From contig OY987301.1 of assembly GCA_963920635.1 (NCBI GenBank), forward strand, positions 20,626,501-20,690,500: a stretch of 64,000 bases of DNA, written 5' to 3'. Positions 28,062-41,800 of the stretch are shown one piece after another. Both the position numbers and the translations under genes were made by a program. A model generated the notes under the pieces. It ran no database searches. It saw nothing but the letters and a program-made list of their open reading frames with translations, and was not told the DNA's origin. The first letter of the stretch is position 1, and the number at the start of each line of letters is the position of its first letter. This stretch comes from Pseudeuparius sepicola (lineage: Eukaryota; Arthropoda; Insecta; Coleoptera; Anthribidae).

Positions 28062-31000
28062 TCAGTTGATTTCTTCCAAATTCGAACAAGCCTCCGTTAA
28101 TAACTCTGCCAATTTATATTCTTTCTGATTTTTTGTTTGATCCAAACACCTCAAAATATGGGACGCCAAATTGGAAATTGAATTTAGAGAACTCGGTGAA
28201 AACCATTGGCCATTGTCCTTGAAAAACATAGAAGATTGGTACTTGTGCTTGTGAATGATCAAAGCTATGGTTATGTTCCTTAAATCTTAACATATTTGAA
28301 ATAACTTGTATCACATTGTCTCCTGTCCTTTTTTGCGATGTGAAATAAATAGAGCATCTATCAAACTATCGACAGGATAGATTTAACTAATAAGAAAAAG
28401 ACTTATGGAACATACTGTAAAATACTTTGATCTTCCTTACCAATGACTCCATGTATCTCGTCAACTTCGGACTTAAAGCTGTGATGTTTTGACTTAAATC
28501 AGGCGATGAAGTCATGAACTGCGACAATCTCTTAGCTGCTACTACCAACAATTCTAATCCAAGACTGTTTAGATCACTAATAGCAGAAATCAGTTCTTCA
28601 CCAATCAAATCAAATCCACTGACAAACAGCTGCACAATTTGGTATCTTTTTATCATATCTGTGTCTACACCCCATATCCTTGCCAAAGTTAAACACTTTG
28701 ACATCCAGTCGACATGTTCAGAGCAATAAATTTGGTTTTCTTCATTAATTGTTACTGTTTCGAGGCTGGCAAGTATAACCTTGCATAAAAATTGCATACG
28801 GGAAGTCATTACTTTTGAATCAGATGTAGTTATATTTAACTGCACTTTCTTTTGCAAATCACTAAAAAATAAGCTAACGACTGCCGATTCAAATAAATTA
28901 TTAACAGGTTTTGAATGTTTAATAGAAAAGTTTGTAATCATTTGTAAGACTAAAGCCAATTGGTAGTGTAAGTGTATCAAATTGTAATCAACTTCTTTTT
29001 GTTGGGCGGCTAACTCCACTAATGGCTGTCCATCATTATCCCATATTTGTTCAAATTGAAGTTCATTCAACGGAGTATCACAGCAAGTTTGCGCTACATC
29101 TATAAACTCGTCCAAAAAGTCAGTACAAATAACAATAAATGCCGATATTTGACTGTCAGACAGTCCTGTATCTTGCCTACAGAGTTTCTCTTTTGGCAAT
29201 TTTCCAACTTTATTTATTAACCTACAAGCTCCTTCAATAATTATTTTCAAGTGTGCATTCCATACAAGTTGGTACATTCCACATTTGATTCTGACATCTT
29301 TTATGCATTTCAAGCATTTGATTGCGGCTTCCATATTTGGTAAAACTTCGATATCTTTCTGCCAAGCCAAGGAGTACTCCCAATACATGTTAGCCAACAA
29401 TGTACTAGCTTCCAAACTGTACGGAAACTGTCTTTTTAATATGTTTAGGTATTCAAATATTAGTTCTGACTTTACTTCTTCAATTTTGTCCAAATGCATG
29501 CCTTCACAAATATCGAAATTTTCTCGTTCTTCATTTTTATTATCGAGGGAATTATTTATAAACATTATTTCATTTATCAGAATGAACTCAGGGTTTATAC
29601 CACTTGATGTTAGCCACTGAGCTACTAGCTCACTCACTGCACCTTTGCCTTTTTCTAATACAAATTTCAAACTTACATCTTGGTTATCATAACTCAACAC
29701 AGGCAAAGATTCATTTTTAATGTTTGGCTTTATTGACAAAATAATATTTAAAAGGGAAATATCTTCTAGTTTCCCTACCAAAATGGACCATTCGACATTT
29801 TCTTGCGATACAATTTCAATATTCTCCTCCTCAGAAAGGGCATATTCATTTTCAATCGACTGAGCTATGGTTTTGCATAAAATTGCTGCCATGAGTGCTG
29901 GAAAAGGTTTGGCAGTGTTTGCTAATATTTTCCGTATCTCAGACCAAAATTTTGAAATGCTACTATATTCAGTTGTTACAAGATCCTTATGTGCTGTTTT
30001 TACCAAAGTGTGTATTAATTTTGATAGATTGGCCATTTCTTTTTCTAAGCTAAGATTAACCCCAAGGGCTCTATTTACCCAATAACTAATTAATAGAAAC
30101 ATCAAGTCTCTTGTAGGTATTTTACACTCTAATATATTTTCTTGTAAGCTTTCAAAGTTGCATATTTTCCCCTTGATATAAGGTTTATATAAAACTTCTC
30201 CCGTTTTAAATAATAGAATATCGTCAATATTCGATTTTAAACCTATGTTTTCCTCATTTGCAATATTAAAAGTTGCTATAAAATCGACTATGCTATAATC
30301 GTTGACATCACCCAGAAACGTAACGTGAGACTCTTTCAAATCACATTTCTCACTTGCTGAATTTAAATCTAGCAACTTCTGCAAGTTGGATAATTCCTTT
30401 GAATTTAGGTTTAATGTGTTTTCTGAATTATTTTCCCCATTACCATTTTCCTCATTTTTAATGTGATTTTCGACAGATATTTCTATAAATTTATACAATT
30501 TTAGAAGCAACACAATATTTGTACACAATATTTTGAAATTTTTGACATTAGGCAGTTCACTATCATTTTCACCAATGCTGTGTAGAAAATGTTCCACACA
30601 TTGCAAAAATACGTCACCAGATATTGGTTTGCTGTTCAGCATTAATTCAACTGTTTGACTTTTTATTTCCATAGTTTGTAATTCACTATAAATTTTCCTC
30701 ATATCATCACTTATTGTCTGCGAGTTAAAATCGCCAGTTTTAATCATCTCCCTTAACTTTCTGTATATGTGAATATCCCTGACACGCCTACTACTATTTT
30801 CTTCCAATGCAAAATGGAATGGTATCATTATTTCCTTAATTTTACCATCACTATCGATAAATAATGTTGTAAATGGGCAAATATACTTTGATTTGGTAAT
30901 CGAAGTAAATCCCATAAGATTATAGTCAATATACAACAATCTACTGTACTTAGGAGCTGAAAATGTTGCAACTTTCTGGCTACTTTGCATAGTAAATATC

Positions 31001-33467
31001 TCTAATGTGCCTCTTTTAGGTGAATAAATGATCAAAAAGTGTGCAACTCTAATTCCGATTTTATGTTTTGGTTTTCTTTCATCTGGAACTTGGACAATAG
31101 CACACTGCGCCTCTCTATATCCTTTAAACATTTTTAAAACTGCTCCTCGATATGCATCGATGACTAAAACTCTTCCTAAACTATCTGATACAACAGCTAT
31201 TTTATGATTTGGTGTTAAAATTACATCATTACCAGTCCTATGTAAGTCGCACAGTCCAAATCTACATGCCATCCCATCTACTGGCTGTGTTGCCATAGGC
31301 TTCTGCTTTTCTTGTTGATTTGCGTTGTTGGTAAGCCAGCCTCTATTCATATAAAGAAATTTAATGCAAAAATCCAGTAAATACCTACGCAACTTACGGT
31401 AAAGCAGATTTCAACTTTGTAGCAATCACCTTCGCAACATCGCTGAAGACAGGTTGATTGACACCTTCTATGGCGTAATGGTATCCTAGAAATGGCTTAG
31501 AACCTGCAGCTAGTACTAAAGTATTATGCGGTGCTACCGATCTGTATTTAGTATCGAATCCTCCATAAGTGGATGCTGCCAAAAGATGGTCGAATGTATT
31601 CGATAAATTTAAGCCAACTACTGCCGAATCATTGATAACAGACTGGTCTTGGAAGCTCCATTTTTTTATATTCAAGGATACTTGAGGCAGTTCAATTGGT
31701 TCATTTTTGGCACCAACTACAAAGAAGGCATTGCAAAGACGTTTCAATATTAAGTTTTTTGCATAAATGAAGGATGACATTTGCAGTAATTTTTAGAAGA
31801 GATTTGAAATGTTAGAAAAGCTGTATTTTCGCGAGCAGGGTTTAGGTTTAGGCAGGTTTTGTTTGATTTAAGTCTGATGTCGTGAAAATATTTCCCTTTC
31901 AATTAAATTTTGCATCTTGAGATTGGTACAAATTTTCTGTTGTAGCCGATTTTTATGATGTCAGATCGTCTCTGAAGAGTCGTACCCCTCCGCATTTTCA
32001 TGGTACATAGTTGCGACATGAATCTTAGGCGATGTTGCATAGCCAAGGGCAGTATAAGCAATTCAGTGAATTGTGCACATAGCTTTTCCCGAGGTTTTAC
32101 CTTTCCTTTAGTGTCAACAGATAATTTTGAAGTGTATTTTTCCTAATTGTTATACTTTTATATATACAGTGGAAGCGCTATTATAAGAGAAGAAATATTT
32201 CAAATAGAGCCCAACTTTAAACGGTACCTGATTAATCCATTGTAGGTCACTGTGGATCGTTCTTTCTCAGTTTTAAATTAATCTATAATAAATGAAGAAC
32301 GCACTCTACTTCATAGCTTATCTGAACGATCTTGTCGGGTGTGAAAAAATACGTAAAAGTTTGGCTCCATTTGACATATTTGACAAGATGGACTCTCTGT
32401 ATTCTGGTCTTCTCTGTGATAATATGAAATAAAATATAGGACTTTTATTCAAACAGAATCCCGTCATCATAAAGAGTCGGGTAATACTACATAAAAGGGA
32501 TATCCCACATAATTTTGAATACAAATAATAAATCTGGCATGGTGTAGAAGCATAGGATAAAAATATAAATATGATCATGTCACAGTTTGAAAACTATTTC
32601 CTTCAAACGGACTTTTGGCATATAATTCTAACCTCTCGATTATATTCTTGCCGGAATTTGACAAGTAATAACCAAGCGAAGCTGCAAAAAATCGGTAAAT
32701 TATGATTCTAAAATAATGATATTTTATTACCAGACTCTTATAAATGCCGGGACTCAAACTGTCATCTTAAAATATGGACAATCAGGTGTTAGTGAGATAT
32801 TTAAAACAGATTTCTACTTTACCTTTATCTAAATGATTTTTGTTGGCTCTAAGGTGCATAAACAATTCACTACCACTTAACACACATAAAACGCTTTTAT
32901 ACTGCACGTAGATTTCCTCTGTATGCAAATCCTGACAAAGATCAGGTCTAGTGGTATGTTGCGATTGACATTTAATATTCGTGATGTTTTCATTGTGCAA
33001 TTGATCTTCCAAAATCATTTCACAATTTTCCGTATAGAACCTTACATAACCCGAATCGTATCCGATCACTAAGCAAGTCCAATCAGGCGAAATATGTGAT
33101 GTATGGGTGGTCTCGATCACAACAGGAAGGCACAGTATTGCCTTGACTTTGTCGTATTCATGAATATTTCCAGAATAACATATGTTGAATTGAAACACTG
33201 AATCTGAAAGGTCCCAGTTGGCAGATAAGACAACTAATCGTCGTTCATTGGCAATAGCAATGATTTCTCCTGTGGGAGAGGCGGAGATTTTGCACTGTTG
33301 GAGCCAAGTATCTGATCCTAAAATCCAATAGTTTATTAGAAAATACAATACTGCATAGAAACATAAAGCTAAGGACAACAACCTCTTTTATCATCGGTGG
33401 GAAATAAACACCTTCGAATAGCGGGAATATCTTGAAGGAAGGCTATTAAATTTATTTCACATGACAT
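28062..33467 (-). CDS. Rab3GAP2: Rab3 GTPase-activating protein non-catalytic subunit
   Basis: Exons (minus strand, high to low): 33467-33383, 33317-32823, 31716-31398, 31342-28441, 28217-28062; phases agree and the protein is about 1318 residues, close to the human subunit (about 1390). Exons 1-2 hold the N-terminal part with WLQQCKISASPTGEIIAIAN and DWTCLVIGYDSGYVRFYTEN. Exon 3 has GGFDTKYRS, GSKPFLGYHYAIEG and VATKLKSALP-like sequence that runs across the splice into GWL. Exon 4 begins the conserved RFGLCD...GRVLVIDAYRGAV...KMFKGYREAQ block and continues through the helical C-terminal region in one 2.9-kb exon. The protein forms a complex with RAB3GAP1 that acts on Rab3 and promotes Rab18 exchange, in vesicle traffic and autophagy. 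The first donor (GAG|GTTGTT) is weak. The last exon is assigned from the strong donor TTG|GTAAGG and an AAG|GAC acceptor, and is less certain than the rest. Confidence 0.93.
31799..32822. other. Rab3GAP2 intron stretch without recognised elements
   Basis: Part of the second Rab3GAP2 intron (31717-32822). It is AT-rich and non-coding on both strands as far as I can tell, and I see no clear palindrome or duplication in it. Confidence 0.4.
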
Positions 33468-35834
33468 TTTTGTTCTTTTGATTTAAACCAAAGCTCATAT
33501 ATTCCTTAATTATTTCTTTTAAATTGATTTAGCAAGCATCTTTTTTCTTTTTTTTTACCAGGATATTGCCAGCTGATACAGCCTTTGTTTACAAAATATG
33601 TCAAAAAATCCGTAATTGAGGTTATATGGGTTATTCTTCTTCTTCTCATATTTATATGTTGTATCATATGCTCTGTTTCTAATGCCTCTGCTCTTCCGAT
33701 CAAATTAGCCATTCGGGGCCTTCGCCTCCTCTTCGTTGGGACGGATATGTCCAGCTTGTGCTATATCCGCCCGACTTGGTCACTTGAACACATTTCAACA
33801 CTTCAACCCCAGAAAAGATTCGTCCTTTTCTGGGCTTCAACCTTACAACACTCATTCACATAAAACAACATTAGTTATATCACAGATTTTTACTTTTGGG
33901 TCAAATTGTTCAATCATTCAAAATCTTGTTCCTCTTCAGACCTTTCTACAAAATGTTTTCAATCCTTTCCTACACAAAATTATATGATATCCATGTGGAT
34001 CCCTCTACAAATCCGTTAAAAGATTCTGCATCTCGCCGTATTATCATGCACTCACGGAAGCGGCCACCCGCGGATCAGGCAATCTGTGAGTTCTCTCATG
34101 TCCTATCACGGCCTGGTCCACAGATTATAGATAGGTTAATAAATTTAATTGGTCCCTACCCAAGGTCTCTAGACAATAGACCTTGGTCCCTAACTACTTT
34201 TATGAACATTTCGGGCGACAAGCTTTTTGATTTAAAAAAACTTGTCGCAATTTGGCTAAACTTATTTTATTCGTTTTAGTACATGGCTCCATGGCTTAAA
34301 TAAAAGCTTGTTGTTAAAAAGGTTTTTATCTTTTATTTTATAATTATCAATTACTATTTTTTGGGGAAAATATCGATAATCATCTGGCTCTAACCTGCTA
34401 GAAGGGACAAGGGAAGGAAAAAGGAGAAAGGAGTAGCTCTGGAACAAAAAACTCTTGGGGCATACCAGAGATATCTCTGGGGCATACGCGTTTAGGTGAA
34501 GACTGCTGTTGGAACAAACCCTATGTTTTGTCAGAGCATAGTTTTGTCAGCCCATAAAAAACAACAAATAGTTTGATTTTGAGTTTAGTCTTGAGAAACA
34601 TCCGCAAATTCAATGACCTTGACGCCATACTGGGGGAATAGAAATCGGAGATGTTTTCAGGAAAATCGATTCAGAAATATAGAGGAGTAGCAGGGCATTT
34701 TTTAATTTATATAACGTGGTAGTAAGATACAGTTCGGTGTGTAAAATGTGTCAAGCAGTAGGCCATTTTGTTAAATTAGGAAAATTAGTTCGGTAAGAAT
34801 AAATAAAAATATTGTTGATGCAACCACAAAGTATATAGGTTAGATGCAACGAGAAAAGCGGGCATGTGAAATGAATAAGCAATTATTTCTGCTTAAACTT
34901 CATTGTTGAGGTTGTAACTATAATAACAGCGAAATATTGCTCCCAGTTTGTTTGAAAATATCGTTATAATCTTGTTAAGAGTCGCTAAATTAATTTGTTT
35001 ATGTCTATACTTATATCCAAACAACTCGAATTTTTTATTTGAAGAAAATCAGTAAAACGTGTATCCCAAATCACTATCTAAGGGATGAAAGGAGATTGAT
35101 AAACGTTTGGGATTTGGTGTATGTAATATTACAAAATCGGTTTTACAAATAAAAAATATTTCCACTGACGACCCCATACAGGGACATAGGTAATCAGTTT
35201 ATGATTGTTTATATTGTTTGCCAGGATAACATAACAATATTAAGAACTTAGAACGGTAGATATTCTACACTGTACAAAAACGCACACTCTACGCCACTGC
35301 ATTACCTCGAACATAGCCGGTAACGAACTGCCCAACCGCCCCGACGCTGCGTCTATTTGACAGAATATATTCCCAAATGGCGGCTGTGCGAACAGGTGCG
35401 CGGAATTTTCCTCGAAGTAGTTTTATATGCTGTGGTTTTGTGGACCTAACCCACAGAGATCGTATAGTGACCTAACCGTAACCTAGAGTGACTTATATAT
35501 ATATGTTGTGGTTTGTGGTAGGATTCCTTTCTAATAAAGGAACCCTAGTTTGTGGTAGGGTTCCTTTAAGGAACCCTAGTTTGTGGTAATTCTGAACTGA
35601 AATATGTACGCCTAACCCAAGAACGTTAAGTCTGGTTTAACGTTCTTGCGCCTAACCTATATATTTTGTGATGTACGCCATGTACATTTGTACATATAAG
35701 GTGGGTAATCGGTGGTATATATAAATATAAAATATAAAATGCCATGTACGCTGTTGTCGCTGTTAGCTGATGGTTGTAATGATTTAAAGATTCATTTTGT
35801 ATTTTTAAGTTTTTAATAAGTTATTAAGCAAGCA
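33468..35834. promoter_or_regulatory. Divergent intergenic region between Rab3GAP2 and Bap60
   Basis: Both genes are transcribed away from this 2.4-kb region. Its left part (33506-33712, minus) has a 68-codon open frame of no recognised family just upstream of Rab3GAP2. Its middle (33736-34280) has several short open frames that look like decayed insert sequence. Its right part (35500-35660) has small hairpins such as AGGGTTCCTTTAAGGAACCCT-type and GAACGTTAA...TTAACGTTC close to the Bap60 start. Promoters are inferred from gene layout, not from motifs. Confidence 0.45.
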
Positions 35835-38800
35835 ATGGCTCAACGGTTTCCGGTACCTGGTCCCAACCAGGGCCCTAATGTTCCTCCTCCGCAGCGATAC
35901 CAACAACCACCCCAAAATCCTGGTATGAGACAATACGCTCAGCAGCAGAATTTTCCGGTAAATGTCTTCAGAGTTTTTAATGGTGTCTGGTGTCCCCTTA
36001 TTAATGTAGCTAGATCTATAAGCATATATCTACTTATTTATTCAATATTCAGCAAAGAACGGGATATAATGCACCGCCACCACCAAACATGTCCACTAGC
36101 GGAGGAACAATGATACAAAGACCAGCAGGTGCTCCTTATTCGCCATTGAGAACTGGTCCTATGCCCCCACAGCCGGGAGCCAAGAGACCTGCTGACAACA
36201 GAAATCCAATCCCCCAAAAGAGGTAAGTTAATATTAACCTGGACCAACACTATATGCATAGCGCTGTTTCAAGCGATCACCACTGGCGCCACACAACGAA
36301 AAAATCGACGGGGTGGTTTAATGTTAAAACGCCATTTTCCAGAATCATTTAGAAAATAAAAACATGCAAATATATCTGTTATAAGTTATAATGAATTTAA
36401 TATTAGACCGGGAGATATAGTGTCAGATTTTTGGACGTGATTTTACTCAGTATACTTTCCAAAGGGCATTATGTTGCGTATGTTCCCGCAATAATAAGGT
36501 ATGAATCAGAGGGTCATCCTGGGACGAATTCCTTATTCAATGTCCTGGGTTCATATGAAAAATGCTGGGCTGCCATGTGTTTCAAAATGAAATTCAAAAT
36601 AGAAAATTCCTTGGGAAAACCATAGGCATACCGTTAGGGTGGGTTCAAAGGGCTATTATTGCCACGTGATCTTGTATTTTAATAATTAATTTTTCCACGT
36701 TTCTGAACAGGCTGCCAATGAGGAGTATGCAAGTTCTTGTTATGAAACTGCTGAAAAAAGGATGGCATACCATTTGCGCATGTCCAAGCACAGTTTAAAA
36801 ATGGTATGCCACTTTTCTTCAGCAGTTTTATGACAAGAACTTTGGCAGACTGTTCAGAAACGCAGAAAAATTAAGTATTAAAATACAAGTTCATGTGACA
36901 TTAGTAGCCCTTTGGGTTCACATTAACGTTATGCCTATGGTTTTCCGACTAATTTTCTAATTGGAACTTCTTTATAAAACACATGGCAGACTGACTAAAA
37001 TCATATAAAAACACATATTTTTCGAATAATAGTTATTTATGTACTAAGGCACTGAAGTTCAACTTTCCACATGAGTCATAAAAAGAACTTCAGTGCCGAG
37101 GTACAGATTATATATTTTTTTTTAAATCGGAAAAAAAAGTTTTATTAGGCAAGAAAATAATCATATGGGATCACCCGTCCATGAACCAACTGCGCACGGC
37201 GTTGCTTGACTTTGACGATTGCTCTACCTAGGTCAAGTAGGATAAGACACGGCACCTTCGAACAGATAAACTAAACTGCTGCTTGTTGTGCAGCTTCCGT
37301 AACAAATCTATTGATATTCAAACCTAGGTACTAAAATATTTGTACTGAAAGAATGCGCTGCTATAGGTTACAATTTCGCAATGTGTACGAAAAGTTAAAT
37401 GGGCTTTTTGTGGCTGGGTTTTGAATATTTGGTCACTTTTGACGAGCGATGGCTCCGCGTCTGACGTTTGATGTTTACATCTCGCCAAGGCCTACTTATT
37501 GAAAAAATCGTACAATAATTGGCTACTTCAGGGCCGATTTCTGAGCTTTTAATGACGATTTTGGGACACTTCACTGCCGATTTCAAGAAAAAAAAAATGT
37601 TTTTGGCTGCAAATCCGTTATTTTTATTTCTAGAATTACTTAACACAGCTGTAATACAAGACATTATTTATAAATTTCTTAAGAAAAGTGAGCCTAAAAA
37701 GCAAGCAAGAATATTTTGGTACCTTTTGGTTTGAAATGAAGTCCATCGCTAACTGTAGTATAAGTAATTACAGTAAGCATTAGATTTTCCAATTTTTTTA
37801 GTTCTTGCATACGTTACAAAATACTCTTCCAAAATATAATGTCCAGAATTCTCACTTCTTCAACTGGCTGTATAGATCATCACGTAATTACAAAATAGTG
37901 TTTATTCTTCTGCAATTCACGTAATGGTCTGTGCATACGATTTTCTTCATGAGCATGGAAATTTCATGTTATCACAAACAAATCTACCTATAAAAGCTCT
38001 GTGAATATGACAAAATCGAGAAGTGTTGACCGCATTTGGAATTCGTTACCGTAAAAAGAACGTAAATGGTATTAAAGCAGGATATTTGAAATATGGGACA
38101 TTGTAAATGTCAGAAGCTGACATACCTATAACCACAGGATACCTCCCTATAACCATTGAGTAAAGGATATATTCAGAATATATATCCGTTGACTGACATA
38201 TTTATAAAGACTCACGGCTATAGCTTTATGTCCTGGAAAACAGATGGCTCTGATGGCTAACAATGTATTCTGCATTGTATTTTATCTCCGGAAAGCGCAT
38301 GGTGAGCCAAAAATGTGTCAGACGTGACAGCCGTGAGCAGTCTTTAATAATATATCAGTCAACGATATATCGTTTACTCAATGCTTTAACCTATAATAAG
38401 TCGCCATTTTATTTGTCGAGTGGCGCCACCCCAGTCCGCAAACAACAATGCAATATGCCGTCATGCTCGGGTCTTTAATATAGTGTCGGTCCAGTATTAA
38501 CATAATTAGTGGTTTCAAATATGAACCAAATTGTAGTGAATATCATGGCACTAGCAAGAAAAAGAAAAAGCTAGCTGACAAAATATTGCCCCAGAAAGTG
38601 AGAGATCTCGTTCCTGAAAGTCAAGCTTACATGGATCTATTAGCATTTGAAAGAAAATTGGATGCTACCATAATGCGCAAACGTCTTGATATTCAAGAGG
38701 CTTTGAAACGCCCAATGAAACAAAAGAGAAAGCTAAGAATTTTTATTTCTAACACCTTTTATCCTGGCAAGGAACCATGTGCTGAAGGACCAGACGGTCC

Positions 38801-41800
38801 TGGACAGGAAGGGTAAGACTAACCATTAAATAAGGACCTTTTATTTGATTGCCATAATTTTAGGAGTGTTGCTTCTTGGGAACTTCGCGTAGAAGGCAGA
38901 TTGCTAGAAGATGCAAAAAATGATCCAAACAAAGTAAAACGCAAGTTTTCTTCATTTTTCAAATCTCTAGTTATTGAACTGGATAAAGAATTGTACGGGC
39001 CCGACAATCACTTAGTGGAATGGCACCGCACATTGAACACTCAGGAAACTGATGGTTTCCAAGTTAAGAGACCAGGAGACAAAAATGTCCGGTGCACCAT
39101 TTTGTTACTGCTTGACTATCAGCCACTGCAATTCAAGTTAGATCCAAGATTGGCCAGGCTGTTGGGAGTGCATACCCAAACTAGGCCGGTCATTATTTCT
39201 GCTCTTTGGCAATACATCAAAACACACAAGTAAGCGTTATGTTTTACAACATTATAGATCCTCGTAAAAATTGTTTTTCATTTTAAATATCACTGAGATA
39301 ATTGAGGACACAAGTATTGCCAATATTACCCGTTTCAGACCATGCAAAACTTGTCATGTTCGTTTTTTTTTTACGGGGGAGTCTGCCAACATTACCATAT
39401 TTGCTAGCTCTGTTCAATTCGTCATCCAGTGACCACAATTACGAGAATTTAAGCTTAGCTTTTAAATCTTATATTTATATTTATGGTATGGAAAACTTTG
39501 CATCTGTATATTTGTACAGGGTGGTTCATTATAAATTGACACCCCCCTTAACTTGCTAGTTTTTGAGGTTAGACAAAAAAGTTTTTTACAAAAGTTTTAG
39601 ATAGGAATACAAAGTTTTTTGTGACGCTATTTGACCGTGTACAGTGTATTCTAGAAAGCCGTGGCAGACATAACTTATGTTTTTTTAAATGGAACACCCT
39701 ATATATTTTTGCATTTTTGAAATCTGCTCATCAAGGCAATTAAAATGATATTAAACTTTGTTGCATTATCTTTTACCGTTTTTGAAAAATTTAATTTTGA
39801 AATTTTATAATACGTTTAACTCGAATTTGTGGATCTCGTGATAAAGATAGATGATCGATGTAATAACAAAAAATATTTGTTTTAAACAAGAGAGTAATAT
39901 AGTGAAACTCCAAAATGAAACCACGTATTCTTGGAGTCAAAATAAGGTCACTTCTTCATATAATATTTTTTCTCCTACGGGCTATAGTTTTTTTTTATAC
40001 AGAGCGTAGAAATTTAGAGAAAAATACACATATTTCTTAGTATCTCTAGAAGTATACGAGATATTTTCTTCAAACTTGGCGTGTCACATGAGTGGATGAG
40101 TTGTCAAATTTAAGGTTAATATGAAGCTTGTGAGGCCCCCAGTTGCGGAGATACAGGGTGTTATTAAAATTAATTAGTTCAGAAAAATATGAATACCCTG
40201 TATAATCGCATTTTTTAAATTTGTTTTGAATGATAAATTCAATGGTTAACAAAAAGTATCTCATAGTATTTTTTCGTATTCTCAGCCGTTTTTTAATTAT
40301 TTTCAAAGAACGGCAATGCTGCAATAAAAATCTAACAATCTGTGGATGTCAATTAAACTTGGCATTATTTGAATCATTTGGCTGTCAACTTTGCACTAGT
40401 ATCAATATTTTGAAAAATTATATTTTCATTTGAAGAATTGACTGATATGCACTTTTGCTATGGACTCGCCAATGACAATAATAAACATGCGGAAACGCAT
40501 AGTTGCGTGTATTGAAAGAGACGGCGGTCATTTCGAACATTTAATAATTTAATTTTCTAATAGCAATACGTTTCTTTTATTATCGTTTTTGCTTTTGTAT
40601 TTTGTTAAATAAAGTGTAATTGACATCCACAGATTGGTAGATTTATTTTTAAAGTGACTATATTGTTCATTGCAGCGTTGCCGTTCTTTAAAAATAATTA
40701 AGAAACGGCTGCGAATATGAAAAAATACTAAGAGATACTTTTTGTTAACCATTCTATTCACCACTCAAAACAAATGAAAAAAATGCGATTATACAGGGTA
40801 TTCATATTTTTCTGAACTAATTAATTTTACTAACACCCTGTATCTCCGCAACTGGGAGCCTCAGAAGCTTCATGTCAACCTTAAGTTTGACGGCTCATCT
40901 GCTCATGTGAGAGGCCAAGTTTGAAGAAAATATCTCGTATACTTCTAGAAATACTAAGAAATATGTGTATTTTTCTCCAAACTTCTACACTGTGTATAAA
41001 AAAAACTATGGCCCATAGGAGAAAAAAATATATGAAGAAGTGCCCTTATTTTGACTCCAAGAATACGTGGTTTCATTTTTGACCATCAGTTTAGTTACAC
41101 CCTGTATTCTCGAAATAAAGAATTTCAGGAAAATCGTAAAAGCTAGAGATGGGCAACGGAAACTTTCCAAGTCGGGAAAGTTTTCATTTTTGGAAACTTA
41201 CCGGGAAGAAACTTTGAAGGTATAGGAAACTTTCCATGAAAGTGTCCGAAACATTCCTGGGAAACTTTCACGGAGTTTCCGGGAATTTATGTAGAAATTT
41301 TAAATTTGCTGTCATAAATGCCTGGCCAAGATTCATGACATAACCTAAAAAATACAAAAAAGAACAAAGAAGAATCATGAACTGTGCTATAGACCACAGA
41401 TCAAATATATTTTATTAGACTTTTTGACTTCTGAAATTTAATACGTTTAAATTAAATTAAACTAGATAAATAATGATTAATATGAACAATATGTGAATTT
41501 ATTATTATGGTTTTATGTTTTATCTTTTATCCTTACGTTTTATGTTTTATTATTACTTTTGTACAGGGTGTCGAAATTAAGATGTTACGAGCGATTATCT
41601 CGGAAATTTTTAAGATACATTGGTGGTTCAAAAACTAAATTTGTGTAGTTTTTGTTTTTTCCAAGGAATTGAATGCCGCCAAGAAAAAACAGTTTAATTT
41701 CAAACAAAAAAGTTATCGCCAAATAACCGTTTTTTTTTTAATTAAGATGGCGATTTTATTGCAATTTTTCATTAGACTAGTAAAGTGAATAAAAAATCTG

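Larger units (their letters stand above)
36239..38494. mobile_element. CTGGACC-family element, copy 1, with nested insertions
   Basis: The ends are CTGGACCAACACTATAT and ATATAGTGTCGGTCCAG, flanked by a perfect 7-bp duplication TATTAAC (36232-36238 and 38495-38501). It begins 17 bases inside Bap60 intron 2. Terminal blocks (AGCGCTGTTTCAAGCGATC, AGTGGCGCCACCCCAGTCCG) match those of the intact copy at 50976-51855 in the opposite orientation. The extra length comes from nested insertions listed separately. Confidence 0.9.

Noticed and set aside
32782..33381. Hydrophobic N-terminus (MLSLALCFYAVLYFLINYW) of Rab3GAP2
   Set aside because: That stretch is intron read through upstream of the acceptor at 33318; the phase-matched first exon is 33467-33383.
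37167..37222. Functional 5S rRNA gene
   Set aside because: Only the central part is similar and several conserved positions differ; no complete 120-base 5S sequence or tandem cluster is present.
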